This document shows positions 20,741 to 31,599 of a DNA stretch of 64,000 nucleotides, piece after piece; the stretch's first letter is position 1, and each line of letters begins with the position of its first letter. The translations under genes were made by a program, and so were the position numbers. This DNA comes from Dermacentor variabilis (Eukaryota > Arthropoda > Arachnida > Ixodida > Ixodidae): assembly GCF_050947875.1 (NCBI RefSeq), contig NC_134570.1:204703250-204767249 (forward strand), read 5' to 3'. Below the pieces are notes generated by a model. It was not told the DNA's origin and made no database searches. It saw nothing but the letters and a program-made list of their open reading frames with translations.

Positions 20741-21119
20741 CTAAGTTCTCTGCTTCGTCTATTCTTGTAATTTTGCCAATTTTATGGCTGTAAGCACGTT
20801 TTAATTGCTACTCCACTCCCTAATCATGTTGCTTGATGGCCTAGGCTCACTGTGAAATTGCCTGTCTTGTAATTACAGTGGGCTGTAGTTACAAGACAGA
20901 AATTGATACTGATGTTACTTATGACACTAAGTCTCATTCATGACATGCTGTAGGATTTTACATTAACTGTCTATGACAATTTTAAAGAATATGAGTAAAA
21001 GTAAAAGCCAGTTAGCACTTTTCTATTTAGAAATCATTTAGGTTGCAAAACTTTCAGTGCTAACTGAATCCCAGTTTATCTTTATAGCTGTATTTTTTCT
21101 TGTTTCTTTTTAAGTGAAG

Positions 21120-21276
21120 AAACACTTGGTTGTCCAAGGAGGGGACTCAACAAAACAGAAAACGACACGCGTTCTACAGTCCCTCCTTAGCAGGAACGCG
21201 GCAATAAGCTCCCGTTGGTTTGGAACGAAGGGGAAAAAGAAATCCTCCGAGCTGAATCTGTGCAAGCTAATGTGTG
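21120..21276 (+). CDS. DUF4806 core exon
   Basis: It reads KHLVVQGGDSTKQKTTRVLQ, then LLSRNAAISSRWFGTKGKKK and LNLCKLMC. The GG followed by R.L..LL, a conserved W/F-G and a lysine-rich turn match the DUF4806 core. A T-rich tract precedes the start and the donor is GTGAGT at 21277. The exon enters in phase 0 and leaves in phase 1. No lesions are seen in it. Confidence 0.65.
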
Positions 21277-21556
21277 GTGAGTTAGGTGTAGCAAGTTTGA
21301 TATCACTAACTTCTTTTTAAATCTAGTGTCAAGCAGTATGCTCACTGTATTGAGGCTGCTTTGATAGATTTGATCCCTTATTGCCTAACTAGATGGATTT
21401 TCCACAGCAAAATATATACAATGTACGACATTGTAACAGCTTATGACTTATACATCTATTATTCACACTTTGCTAAGTTTACTGCTGTTATTTAGTTTTG
21501 TCTCTTTAGCAGAGTATATACTGGTCCAAGTTTTGTGCGGTGTGCAAAACTTATAG

Positions 21557-21723
21557 AAAAGATAATTTTGCTCATGCATGCACGCACATTGACTAATGAC
21601 ATCAGACACCCAGATGCCACCCCAAAGGATCTCGAGAGGACTGCCATGACATGGTTCCGCCATGCTTCCGATCGACTTGCTGCTAAACAAATATATTTTT
21701 TTAAATTTCGCTGTCAGATATGA
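21557..21723 (+). CDS. DUF4806 terminal exon
   Basis: It enters in phase 1 after ttatag and reads NDIRHPDATPKDLERTAMTW, then FRHASDRLAAK, to a TGA at 21721. The ..AT...LE....W...A.DR ending is the C-terminal signature of DUF4806. The acceptor is weak, so the true exon start may differ by several codons. Confidence 0.6.
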
Positions 21724-21859
21724 TCATGCTGAAGTCAGCTTGTTGCAGATTATCTGCATGGCCTGTACGAACATAATTTTTCACTAGTGTTTCATCCTTT
21801 TTTGTTTCGTTTTTAATGTTACCATTTGCCACTTTCAGAGCCATCATTTTCTTAATGTG

Positions 21860-22193
21860 TTGTTTCCTGTGCCTAGCTGAAATCTTTGTTTCCTGAAACT
21901 TAATTTTTTTACTGGTTCACACAGCTTGCACTGCCTGCTTAACTCTCTTCTAGCAGTGTAGGATTGAGAGTTAAGAGAGCAGAGCTAAGACTAATTAAAT
22001 GCATCATTGGCGTAACTTGGAACACTGTTGTACAATGTTTAAAAAGTGCACAGCAATCTACACAAAAGCACCTTAGCAAGTAAATACAACTTTGAATTCT
22101 GCTCTACTAGATGAGAGCTAAGCAGGCTGTACACACCAGTAAAGAAATTAGGTTCCAGGAAATCAAAATTTCTCTTGGGCACAGGAAACAACA
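21860..22193. mobile_element. Foldback element with about 100-bp arms
   Basis: It begins gttgtttcctgtgcc and ends in its inverse, gggcacaggaaacaac. The similarity extends about 100 bases inward on each side (ctttactggt, cagcctgcttagctctc). No coding sequence and no clear target duplication. It lies in the 3' flank of the DUF4806 gene. Confidence 0.7.
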
Positions 22194-22288
22194 GAACAAA
22201 AGTTTATTTTAAACTTTGTATTAATAGGTCCTGTGAGGAGAATGTGACTTAATTACATTTGTTTTCATCTTATTTATGGGAAGCGTGC

Positions 22289-22294
22289 AATAAA
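22289..22294 (+). terminator. Possible poly(A) signal of DUF4806 gene
   Basis: AATAAA about 570 bases after the last stop. It may be the cleavage signal if the foldback element became part of the 3' UTR. Confidence 0.3.
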
Positions 22295-22975
22295 ATTCGC
22301 ATTTCCAAACTTCAACTGGCGTGAAATACTGTCTAATTTATAGTGCATTGTCGAACATGAAATTAGTGTCGTGTATTTACAACAAAAAATCCAAAAATAC
22401 TAGATGTTTCAACAATTCATTTTTCTGTCAGAGCATTTCTAAGCTTCAGCCATCTTCAGTGTACTCCAAAATTCGCTTCCTTATCGCATTACTTCTTCTA
22501 TGATTTAATTCTGTTCTAGAACTGTTCCAGCATGATGGGGCCTTCAGTACGTTTGTCATTTGCTCTTTCACCTTTTCCTCGTCCTAAAAACATCTTAAAG
22601 CTCTTGTTTCAGGCTTGGAATTGAAACACGGAGGTCAATATCCATTGTTGTCCATTTTATGTTGGGAACTTACACACACCCATTGCTGTGTAGCTGGATA
22701 CGTCTGCTTCTGCCCCCCTCAGCAATGTTTCCAGTGTTCTCATGATTTGGTAAATATCAAACAAAGAGGAAAACAACAGAACCACTGAAAGCCATAAGCC
22801 TGCAGTCTTGGGAAAAAGCAGGAAAACGAGTGAATTATATCTCGGGAAGAATACATTGAAGGTGACTGAAGTGAAAAAATGTTCGAAAAAAATGTGCAAC
22901 TTTCAAAAAGGCAATTCTTTGTATTTATATGTACCTGTCTTTTAAATGCTGCATGCACTGGTAATTTTTAGGAAC
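22295..22975. other. Unassigned A/T-rich spacer
   Basis: I see no gene, RNA gene or recognisable repeat. Short frames on both strands lack any motif. Confidence 0.4.
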
Positions 22976-23225
22976 AGCGGATTATGTAACATCCAAATGT
23001 GTTCCCTGAATGTCCCGGAGAGCACATTTAATGGACACATCCTGTGGATATCCAAATATGATCCCAGAATTTCCCGGAAAGGACACATAATGGAAGATCC
23101 TATGGATGTCGTTTTTTGTCTCATTTGGGAGGATTTGGGGATTTGTATGGGACATCCCAGGGACATCCCACACCTCCTGAGTAGGACATCCCAGGGATAT
23201 CCAAAGGACATCAGTGTGTTGTCTG
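22976..23225. repeat. GGACATCC/GGATATCC-rich palindromic repeat
   Basis: Repeated words such as ggacatccc, gggatatccaaag and atcctgtggatatcc in both orientations give strong fold-back potential. The style resembles 59761-60086. It abuts the second satellite block directly. Confidence 0.6.
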
Positions 23226-23226
23226 G

Positions 23227-23830
23227 GCTTAACGCTTGCAAACTTGCTGCACGTTTGCAGACTTGCTTGATATTTTCACACTTGCTTGTCGTTTTCCCAC
23301 TTTCTTGAAGTTTCCAGACTTGCAGGACGTTTGCGGTCTTACTTGACAATTTCGAACTTACTTGATGTTCGCAGCTTTGTTTGACGTTTGCAGCTTTGTT
23401 TGACGTTTGCGGGTTTGTTTGAAGTTTGCAAACTGGCTAGTCGCTTTCAGCTTTGCTTGACGTCCGCAGAGTTGCTTGAAGCTTTGTGATTTGCTTGAGG
23501 TTTTGAGATCTGCTTGACGTTTTCAGATTTGCTGGGCGTTTGCAGACTTGCTTGAAGTTTTCGACTCGCTTGACGTTTTCACACTAGCTAGAGGTTTTCA
23601 CTCTAGCTTGACGTTTTCACGGTAGTTTGACGTTTCCACATTAGCTTGACGTTTGCAGACTTTTTTAACGTTTGCAGATTTACCTGATGTTTTCACATTT
23701 GCTTGGCCTTTTCAGCTTTGCTTTACGTCCTCAGATTTCCTTGAAGTTGTTAGATTTCCCGACGTTTTCAGATTTGGCTGACTTTTTCTGATTTGGTTGA
23801 GGTTTGCAACTTTGCTTGACGTCATGACTT
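23227..23830. repeat. 19-bp degenerate satellite, block 2
   Basis: Same 19-bp unit as block 1 (gcttgacgttttcagactt and variants). It is separated from block 1 by about 19 kb of transposons and the DUF4806 gene. Confidence 0.9.
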
Positions 23831-24240
23831 TGCGCGTTTTCGTCTCGCCAGCAGTTTTCACGTTTTCGTATCGTCGAAAGTTTTTCTCGTTTTCGCTCGA
23901 CAGCAGTTTTCGGGGTTTTGTCTCGACAAAGGTTTTCTCGTTTTTGTCTCGCCAAAGGTCTTCGCGTTTTCGCCGCGCCATAAGTTTTCACGTTTTCGTC
24001 TCGACAGTGGTTTTCGGGTTTTCATCTCGACACAAGTTTTTGTGTTTTCGTATCGTTGGAAGTTTTTGCGTTTTCGCCTCGACTGTAGCTTTCGGTATTT
24101 CGTAATGTCAAACGTTTTCGTGTTTTCGTATCGCAAGTAGTATGCGCATTTTCCTATCGCCAGAACTTTTCGCGTTTTCGCCTCGACAGTAGTATTCAGG
24201 TATTCGTCTAACAAGTTTGCGCGTTTTCGTCTCGCCAAAA
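23831..24240. repeat. 26-bp satellite
   Basis: Tandem array of a 26-bp unit near ttttcacgttttcgtctcga plus six variable bases, about 15 units, degenerate. It follows the 19-bp block without a gap and shares its gttttc core. Long open frames on both strands here are array artefacts. Confidence 0.85.
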
Positions 24241-24450
24241 GACTGCAGCAAAGATTATGGTGTTTTGCTGAATTTGCAGAATAGGGTATTCTATGAGAAA
24301 GACGTCCTCGTCAAATCTGCATAAGCATATAGAGGTAATTTTCATCTTTATGAGTATCGGGATTCAGGTTTCGCATGTCTATCTCATTATATATAATGAA
24401 TTGGGCCGATCAAGCTGAAATGAGCCTGCCTAACTTAAACTTTTGTTGCG

Positions 24451-24604
24451 CGCAGAACACTCCTGGTTGCCCTGAAGGAGTTGGACTCTAAGAAGAGGAA
24501 AGCCGAGCTTTATCCCACCGCGGGGGAGATGAGGCATGCGGGCGGTATCTCGACGTTGACACTGGAGTCCTGTTTTGCAGCAATGAGGCGACCCAAGGCT
24601 CTGT
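24451..24604 (+). CDS. Orphan terminal-exon-like frame
   Basis: After a good acceptor (ttgttgcgcgcag) a 51-codon frame reads LLVALKELDSKKRKAELYPT, then GGISTLTLESCFAAMRRPKA, and stops at 24604. It lacks an ATG and looks like the last exon of a protein. A second short frame (RKSLVNQIDIAYEEQKASVI, near 24735) follows. I do not recognise either. They may be fragments of a transposon ORF. Confidence 0.3.
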
Positions 24605-24904
24605 AACAAAGTCGCATTGTCAGGCTAATTGTGAATTTCTTGGTAGCAGTGATGTAGTGCTTTTCGGTTGTTGAAAATGAAGTTTTTGTGTTTGGTTAAC
24701 GCAATGCAATCATCAGCAGGGGTGATGAACAGGAAGTCGCTCGTCAATCAGATCGACATCGCCTACGAAGAGCAAAAAGCGTCAGTCATCGCTACCTTGT
24801 AGAAGGCATCAACGGCATATACTGCACAGCTGACTACTGGATCGCCCCAAACAGGTGAGGCTCTTAGCGTATGCTATAAACAGCAAGCACGCTGTGCAAG
24901 ATGT

Positions 24905-24924
24905 GTGTATATATATATATATAT
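24905..24924. repeat. (TA)n microsatellite
   Basis: TA run directly before the left LTR of gypsy-1. A longer TA run lies directly after its right LTR. Confidence 0.85.
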
Positions 24925-25079
24925 TATTACGATATCACCGGGCGATGCTGAAGAGCCGCCGCGAGAACGACGAATTTGGTCGCGGTGCCCTTGGCGCGAG
25001 CGAGTGTCGGCCTGGCTGTTTGGCTCCAGTGCATATAGCCTGTAAATAGCTTCTTTCGTCTGTCTTTCCACACGTAACA
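24925..25079 (+). repeat. Gypsy-1 left LTR
   Basis: About 155 bp, ending cacgtaaca, followed by an internal leader starting ttctgctggaggttagcg. The start is approximate because both LTR copies have mutated first bases. Confidence 0.7.
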
Positions 25080-25283
25080 TTCTGCTGGAGGTTAGCGATC
25101 CCCGTACTCGCCACGGAACTCCGAAGTGGTCGGCACTAAGAGCTTGACATCACGGCTCCCGGTGACGAGCCGGCCTCTGCAACGGCTTCGGCTTGTACGA
25201 CATGCTCCAATCGTAACGGTCAATTGCCCCACATCGCGACCCTGGCCTGGAGGGACAAGACGTTGACGAATTGATTAAGCTCT

Positions 25284-27186
25284 ATGAATACGCCAGTGCT
25301 CATAACAGGTGGGACCCAACGATTATGCAACGCCCCTGTCACCTTCGAGCGTATGATGGACTCCTTGCTCCAAGGTTTCAAATGGTCCACGTGCCTCTGC
25401 TACCTCGATGACGTCATCGTCTTCTCACCAACGTTTGACACTCACCTTGAGCGTCCAACAACTAGATGTATTTCGAAAGGCGAAGCTGCAACTTAACTCG
25501 TCCAAATGTCGTTTGGGCCACTGCCAAATTACTCTTCTGGGACATCTCGTTGACGCTTCCGGAGTACAGCCTGATCCCGACAAAACTCGCGCTGTCCGAG
25601 AGTTTTCGGTTCCGAAGACAGCTGCAGACCTTCGAAGTTTTTTAGGGCTATGCTGGTACTTTCGTCGTTTTGTTCCAGATTTTGCGACAATTGCTAGACC
25701 CCTCACTAATCTTTTGAAGAAAGGCGTACAATTCTTGTGGGGTACTGCAGAAGCCACCGCCTTCACTCTTCTCGTCACTCTTCTAACCTCACCACCCATC
25801 TCGCCCAGTCCGACCCTGATGCCCCGACAGAATTGCATACAGATGCCAGTGGTCATGGCGTAGGTGCCGTCTTAGCCCAGCGTCAGCGTAGCTAGGATCG
25901 CGTTATTGCTTATGCGAGCCGCCTCATAGCACCATCGGAGCGCAACTTTTCCATATACGGAACGAGAATGCCTTGCTGTTGTCTGGGCGGTTGCGAAGTT
26001 CCGTCCTTACCTTTATGGTCGCCCTTTTTCAGTAGTCACTGACCATCATGCTCTCTGCTGGCTCTCATCGCTAAAAGACCCTACAGGCCTGCTTGATCGA
26101 TGGGCTTTGAGGCTACAAGAATTTTCATATTCCGTGGTGTACAAGTCTGGCCGCCTGCACCAAGACGTTGACAGCTTGTCGCGTTACCCTGTTGATAGCT
26201 CTGACTCGATCCTCCAATATTGCCAGTGCTTCTTGCGTATTCTCTGTGTCACAGCTGCTTCATTTCGCCGACAAGCAACGTCGTGACGCCTACATCAGAG
26301 CACTCAACGACCGTTTTGAACACTCTCCGGCCGCTGCTACTCTACGCCTCTTCGTCCTCCGCGACGGTACTCTGTACCGTCGTAACCTTCATCCCGACGG
26401 CTCTGAGTTCCTACTTGTAATACTTAAACACCTCCGCTCCACCATTCTAGAAGAGCTTTACGACGCACCAACGGGAGGACACCTCGGCGTATCTCGAACA
26501 TATGACGGTGTACGACGGTGTACTGATGTTGCGGAAATGATATTTTGATGCATGGTGCTCCGCGTCAATTGCTATCAGACCATGGCCGTACGTTTTTGGC
26601 CAAAGTCACTGACGACATCATGCGTGCCTGCTCAATACAGCATCAATTTACCACCTCCTACCACCCCCAAACGAACGGCCTCACTGAGCGTTTGAACCGC
26701 ACATGCTATCCAAATACGTTTCAGGCGACTACCGTGACTGAGACCTGGCTCTACCTTACATTACCTTTGCGTACAACTCTTCCCGTCTCGAAACTGCTGG
26801 CTTTTCCCCGTTTTACCTCTTGTATGGCCGAGAACCGACGCTGCTGGGCACTGTGCTTCCGTCCGCCACAGCTTCAATGAGCGATTATGCCCGTGGCGCA
26901 ATGCTCGCCAACTTGCGCGCGCTCGTCTACAAGTCTCAAGCACCGCGATGTCCATTTTGTGCCCGGCACCCTCGTCTTGCTTTGGTCACCATCGCGTAAA
27001 GTTGGCCTTCGTGAAAAACTGCTTTCCTGTTACACAGGCCCATATCGCGTGCTCCGCCAAGTGACCGATGTCACCTATGAAATCGTTCTAGCCACGCCCA
27101 CTACGTCCTCCGCTGTGACAACCAATGACATTGTGCACGTCGCCCGACTCAAGCCCTACAACTCTCCACGCGTCCTGGATATTTAA
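25284..27186 (+). pseudogene. Gypsy-1 pol remnant (RT, RNase H, integrase)
   Basis: The frames join as follows. RT from NAPVTFERMMDSLL with catalytic CYLDDVIVFS (near 25405), then FLGLCWYFRRFVPDF. RNase H shows [15 protein letters not shown] (near 25835) and [14 protein letters not shown], ending at VDSLSRYPV (near 26185). Integrase follows with GHLGVSRTYDGV, LLSDHGRTFLAKV (near 26570) and YHPQTNGLTERLN (near 26660). The C-terminal tail is LREKLLSCYTGPYRVLRQV. At least four frameshifts and an internal integrase deletion near 26520 break it. It encodes no functional enzyme. Confidence 0.75.
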
Positions 27187-27212
27187 CAGCACCGTTACGG
27201 CGCTTTTGCCGC

Positions 27213-27231
27213 CGGGAGGGGGGGGAGGGGG
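27213..27231 (+). promoter_or_regulatory. Polypurine tract of gypsy-1
   Basis: The purine run gggagggggggaggggg directly precedes the right LTR, as needed for plus-strand priming. Confidence 0.6.
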
Positions 27232-27378
27232 TCTTACGATATCATCAAGAAATGCTCAAGAGACGAGCCGCCGCGAGAACGAAGTTCGTCGGTGCCCTTG
27301 GCGCGAGCAAGTGTCGGCCTGGCTGTCTGGCTCCAGTGTAAATAGCCTGTAAATAGCCTCTTTCCTCTTTCCGCACGT

Positions 27379-27382
<4 letters not shown>
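27232..27382 (+). repeat. Gypsy-1 right LTR
   Basis: About 151 bp, paired with 24925-25079, ending gcacgtaaca right before the (TA)n run. Confidence 0.7.

Positions 27383-27433
<51 letters not shown>
27383..27433. repeat. (TA)n microsatellite
   Basis: About 25 TA units between gypsy-1 and gypsy-2. Confidence 0.9.
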
Positions 27434-27435
<2 letters not shown>

Positions 27436-27552
27436 GAGCACTATTTTACCCCTTCTTCTTGGTCTGTATATATTCATCATCATGGGCAGCATCGTTGTCT
27501 CTAGCGCGCGACCTGCGAAATAAACCGTTGAGGCTTAACAGCTGTCTCACAA

Positions 27553-28356
27553 GTGGTGGAGGCTGCTTTCGATCCCTTAGTCCTCTACGCCTTCGAGTTT
27601 ACCTGGAGCTTCGTTCAGGCCGCCGCTTGCTCCGCCTTTCTGCCAGGATTGCCCCAAGAAGATCCTCCAGGAGCCTCCAGCGTCACCGTCTCTGCCCCAC
27701 CGGCCGTTCCTTCATGGCCCGCCAGCACGCGGCAGGGCGATCCCACCATGTTCGCTGGCCTTCGTAGTGACGACGTTGATGACTGGCTGGACAATTATGA
27801 CCGCGTGAGTGAGTCTAACCGGTGGGATGATATGCACAAGCTTCGCAACGTCGCATTCTACGTCACTGACGTTGCCAGGACTTGGTTTCTCGGCTACGAG
27901 AGCACCTTGCCTGACTGGGCGGCATTCAAACAGCAGCTTCGGCAGATTTTTGACGCTCCCAACGTCCGCTCTGAGGTCGCCAAGAAAAAGCTTGATGGAC
28001 GCACACAACTTCCCAGGGAAACATACACCTCTTATATCGAGGACGTTCTCGCCCTTTGTCGCCGTGTTGACGCCACCATGACGGAATCTTATCGTGTCCG
28101 TCATATACTAAAGGGCATTGCCCAGGTCGAGTTCAACGCACTGGCGATCAAGAATCCAAATACAGTTAACGATGTGATCGCGACTTGCCAACACCTGGAC
28201 GCACTGCAGGCCATCCGTTTACAACCTGTCACCGGTGACGCGCCTCCTTCGTCGGATACCGAGCTGCGTATGCTCATTCGAACTCTCATACGCGAAGAGC
28301 TCCAAGCGTGCGGCCTGCTCAGTCCTCCCGTTCTCCAGCCTCAGCCCGAAGGCTGA
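27553..28356 (+). pseudogene. Gypsy-2 gag
   Basis: It reads FAGLRSDDVDDWLDNYDRV, LRNVAFYVTDVARTWF and DWAAFKQQLRQIF, the retrotransposon gag core seen in Ty3/gypsy capsids. A shift near 28330 leads to the next frame (28308-28901). That frame holds a CCHC knuckle, CYYCGIRGHISRFC, near 28580. The capsid would package element RNA. The real ATG is probably at 27714 (MARQH in another frame) or 27748 (MFAGL), since the first 60 codons are leader-like. Confidence 0.7.
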
Positions 28357-28873
28357 GCCTGCGCGATATCATCAAAGAGGAGCTGTCCTCCATGACCTTT
28401 GCTGCGAGCTGTGGCTCTCCTTCGCCATCCACCTCGTACGCTCAGGTTGCGGCTATGCAACCAGCGTTCGTTCGGACAGCGCCTCCTGCTGCTGCTACTG
28501 CCCCCAACCATCTGGCGACTGTACTACCCCGTCAGCCTGCCACAGCATTTTACACTACCCGGCCTACGCCCCGCCCCATTTGTTATTATTGTGGTATTCG
28601 TGGGCACATATCACGTTTTTGCCGAAGACGACGGCAGGACGAACGCCGTGGCTACGATGTTTATGAGAGAGACCGGTTGCTTCCTCCGAGTCCTTACCAG
28701 CGCCGGCTTTCCCCGCGCTCACTTTCTCCACCTCCCGAAGCGCCTCGCAACTATCGTACAGGGCTCCGCCGCTCGACATCACCCTTGCAACCGGCTACCC
28801 ACACTCCTGACTACCGATCGGAAAACTCGCACAGACTAAAATTCCTCCAGCGTGCCCGTCCGATACTTTATTC

Positions 28874-29284
28874 ATGTGTGCAGAAGGTGTACCAGTCCTA
28901 GCATTGATTGATACGGGAGCAGCTATTTCTATTATTCACGCTGGCTTGTGCTCTCGTCTACGCAAAGTTACTACACCTTACAGTGGAGCTCTTCTTCGTG
29001 GTGCAAGTAAAGTTGTGATTCGGCCATCGGCGCAATGCACCGTTAGAGTTTCGATCGACGGGATACGCCACCATATCCAGTTCGCAGTGTTGACTTCCTG
29101 TGCTCACATGTTTATACTAGGGTGTGACTTTCTCTCTTCGGCGTCGGCTTTCATCTCGTGCCGTCAACGCCTCGTTAACTTGACAGAGACTGACAATTCC
29201 GACGACGTGCACGAACCGCGCCTTCGCTTACGAACTGCTGACGATTGTATGGTGCCCCCTGGTTGCGAAAACTCCTTGCAGTAA
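28874..29284 (+). pseudogene. Gypsy-2 protease
   Basis: Retropepsin-like frame with VLALIDTGAAISII (catalytic D-T-G) near 28905 and FILGCDFLSSASA (flap-distal ILG.D) near 29115. It ends at a frameshift, and pol linker sequence follows in the frame 29245-29724. Confidence 0.7.
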
Positions 29285-29754
29285 ACTCTGACGTCACCGA
29301 TGGTGACGTTGCCCGTTGCTTATCCAAAGGGATTGCGCTGGCACCCAGCCTTGTTCGATTCACCAACAGCACGGCCACTTTGGCTTTACTCAACACAACC
29401 AATGAGCCAGTCCTGCTTTCTAAAGGTGCCGTTCTCATGTGCGTCTTGGACACTCAGCCTGTCTCTGTGCTTACATCGACTACTGCTGTTTCACAACCAC
29501 GCACAGCTATGGATCTGGTCCCTGCTTCTGTTCTCGCTAGTACCATCAGCTCCGATCTAACGCCACAGCAGACGGGGGAGTTACTGGCGTTGTTATCCAA
29601 GCATAAAGACTCCTTCGAAGTTTACTCTCCTCTTCTGGGACAGACTTCTGCGACGGCTCATCGCATACACACAAATGGAACTTCCATCGTGCGCTGGCGG
29701 GTATATTGTGTTTCTTCCGCTTAACGCCAGATCATCGATACCCACGTTGCCGAC

Positions 29755-30163
29755 ATGCTGAAACCTATCATAATCCGCCCATCCTCAAGCCCTTGGTCGT
29801 CACCTGTCGTTTTGGTGCGTAAGAAAGACGGCTCAGTGCGATTTTGCGTAGACTACCGTGCCTTGAACAAAATAACCCGCAAAGATGTATATCCACTGTC
29901 CCGAATCGATGATGCGTTAGATTCATTAAAAGGCGCGGAGTATTTCTCCAGCCTTGATCTACGCTCCGGATACTGGCAGATCCCCATGCAAGAAGCAGAC
30001 AAGAAGAAAACCGCCTTTGCCACACTCGATGGACTTTACGAATTTAACGCAATGCCTTTCGGCCTGTGTAATGCTCGTGCCATGTTTGAGCGGATGATTG
30101 ACACCTTACTACGGGGCCTAAAGTGGAAGACTTGCTTATGCTACCTTGACGACATCATCATAT
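29755..30163 (+). pseudogene. Gypsy-2 reverse transcriptase, N-terminal half
   Basis: It has SPWSSPVVLVRKKDGSVRFC, VDYRALNKITRKDVYPL, LDLRSGYWQIPM and CYLDDIII, then joins foreign sequence. RT connection, RNase H and integrase are absent. Confidence 0.75.
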
Positions 30164-30327
30164 TGCCACCTGGTGTTTATAACCAGCACTGCGTGCCCAG
30201 CAAAAACGGGGATTGAAGACGACGAAGTCAAATGTCTCGCGGCAGCTGGAGAACCGTCCCTTTTGTGTCAGACATTTTAGTGGCTGGCTGCTGATACTGC
30301 TGCTTACTCTTGCCTTAGCGCGTGACA
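30164..30327 (+). repeat. Putative gypsy-3 5' LTR
   Basis: Starts tgccacctgg and ends gcgtgaca. There is no second copy in the window, so the limits rest on the TG...CA rule and the following primer-site motif. Confidence 0.45.
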
Positions 30328-30477
30328 AACTAGTGGAGGTGCGGGGTAATCTAATCTATGCAACAAACCCATCCGGGCAGCAGGAGCTCCAGCCCCGTAC
30401 CGGTGGTTACGCCTGTACACCGCGCCAGCAGAAGGATCCGTGGACAAGCCCCTGAGTTTGGACTCCTCTCATAGAAA

Positions 30478-31580
30478 ATGGCAGCTCCGACCACCCCAAC
30501 CGGTATGGAAGGCACAACTCCGATACATTGTACGCTACTCAATCCGCGAACACCGAATCCCTTCCACGGCGCCATACATGAGGGCGTTGAACATTGGCTG
30601 GTGCACTATGAACGTGTTGCCGCGTTCAACTAGTGGGATGACGCAGACAAACTGAAAAACGTATATTTCAGCTTTAACGATGACGCACGTGTTTGGTATG
30701 AGAACCGTGCAGATGCCCTAACTTAATGGGCAGAATTCAAGCGCCGGATTCTTGAGACGTATACGAGCCCTGATCGCCGAGAGCGAGCTGAGCGTGATCT
30801 CCAGTCCCGTATACAAATGCCGAACGAAGGTGTCGCAATGTATGTCGAGGACATGACGCGTCTCTTTCGACGAGCCGACCCCAGCATCTCGGAAGAAAGG
30901 AAGGTGCAGTACCTGATGCGCGGAGTGAAAGAGCAGCTGTTCGGCGGTCTCGTGCGCAGTCCTCCCAAGACTGTGTCAGAATTTCTTTCCGAGGCCATCG
31001 CCATGGAGCAGACTCTTCGGCAGCGGACATCATCATACGAACGCCAAGTGAACACTGCCTCACCTACGGACTTCTTCGGAGCTCTCGGGGGTCACGCCGA
31101 TTTCCTTCGAGTGCTCATTCGTTCCGTGATCCACGAAGAACTCCAGAAACTGTCGGTACCTTCACAGCCGACGCTCAGCTCCTTGTCCAGCGTTCTCCTT
31201 GACGAAGTCCAGCATGCGCTAAGAGAACCACCCTTCAACACAGAAGCTCGACCGCCAAGAAATGACAGCTTCCGTATGTCATATTCGCTTTGGGGCAACC
31301 TGCCCCACCTCCCTCCCCGCTTCGCGCCGCGCGCACTGGCAATCGGCACTGCTGAAGCACCTCTACGCAACCTCGACATTAGTCCAACGCTTCCTGAAGA
31401 GAACAGACAATCTCTGCGCGAGCTGTTGCTTGAGTTCCACTCTTGCTTTGCACGGTCATCGAAGATACGTCAAACATCGATTACGAAACACCGTATCATC
31501 ACCTATGACGACGTGCCCCCATACGGCAACAACCTTATCGTGTTTCCCCGACCGAACGACATGCGATTCAAACGCAGGTG
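30478..31580 (+). pseudogene. Gypsy-3 gag joined to pre-RT segment
   Basis: The ATG at 30478 gives MAAPTTPTGMEGTTPIHCTL, then HWLVHYERVAAFN, two stops (TAG near 30631, TAA near 30722) in the same frame, and then AEFKRRILETYTSPDRRERA and KVQYLMRGVKEQLFGGLV, a Ty3/gypsy capsid. Near 31280 it runs into SLRELLLEFHSCFARSSKI, which normally lies just before RT, so the knuckle and protease were deleted in frame. Confidence 0.7.
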
Positions 31581-31599
31581 ACGGAAATGCTTCAAGACG

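Larger units (their letters stand above)
24925..27382 (+). mobile_element. Gypsy-1: deleted Ty3/gypsy element
   Basis: Short LTRs at 24925-25079 and 27232-27382 share 'gatatca', 'gagccgccgcgagaacga', 'ggtgcccttggcgcgag' and end in cgtaaca. Between them only the second half of pol remains. Gag, protease and the first half of RT are gone. A G-rich polypurine tract (27213-27231) precedes the right LTR. It inserted into or beside a (TA)n tract. The LTRs differ at many sites, so the copy is old. Confidence 0.8.
27434..30163 (+). mobile_element. Gypsy-2: 5' half of a Ty3/gypsy element
   Basis: It starts with the end of an LTR (27434-27545, AATAAA at about 27520, ending ctgtctcaca), then a primer-site region (agtggtggaggctgc). 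Gag, zinc knuckle, protease and the first half of RT follow. It stops abruptly at about 30163, where gypsy-3's LTR begins, just after the RT catalytic motif. Gypsy-1 may have inserted in its LTR at the TA run. It has at least three frameshifts. Confidence 0.75.
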
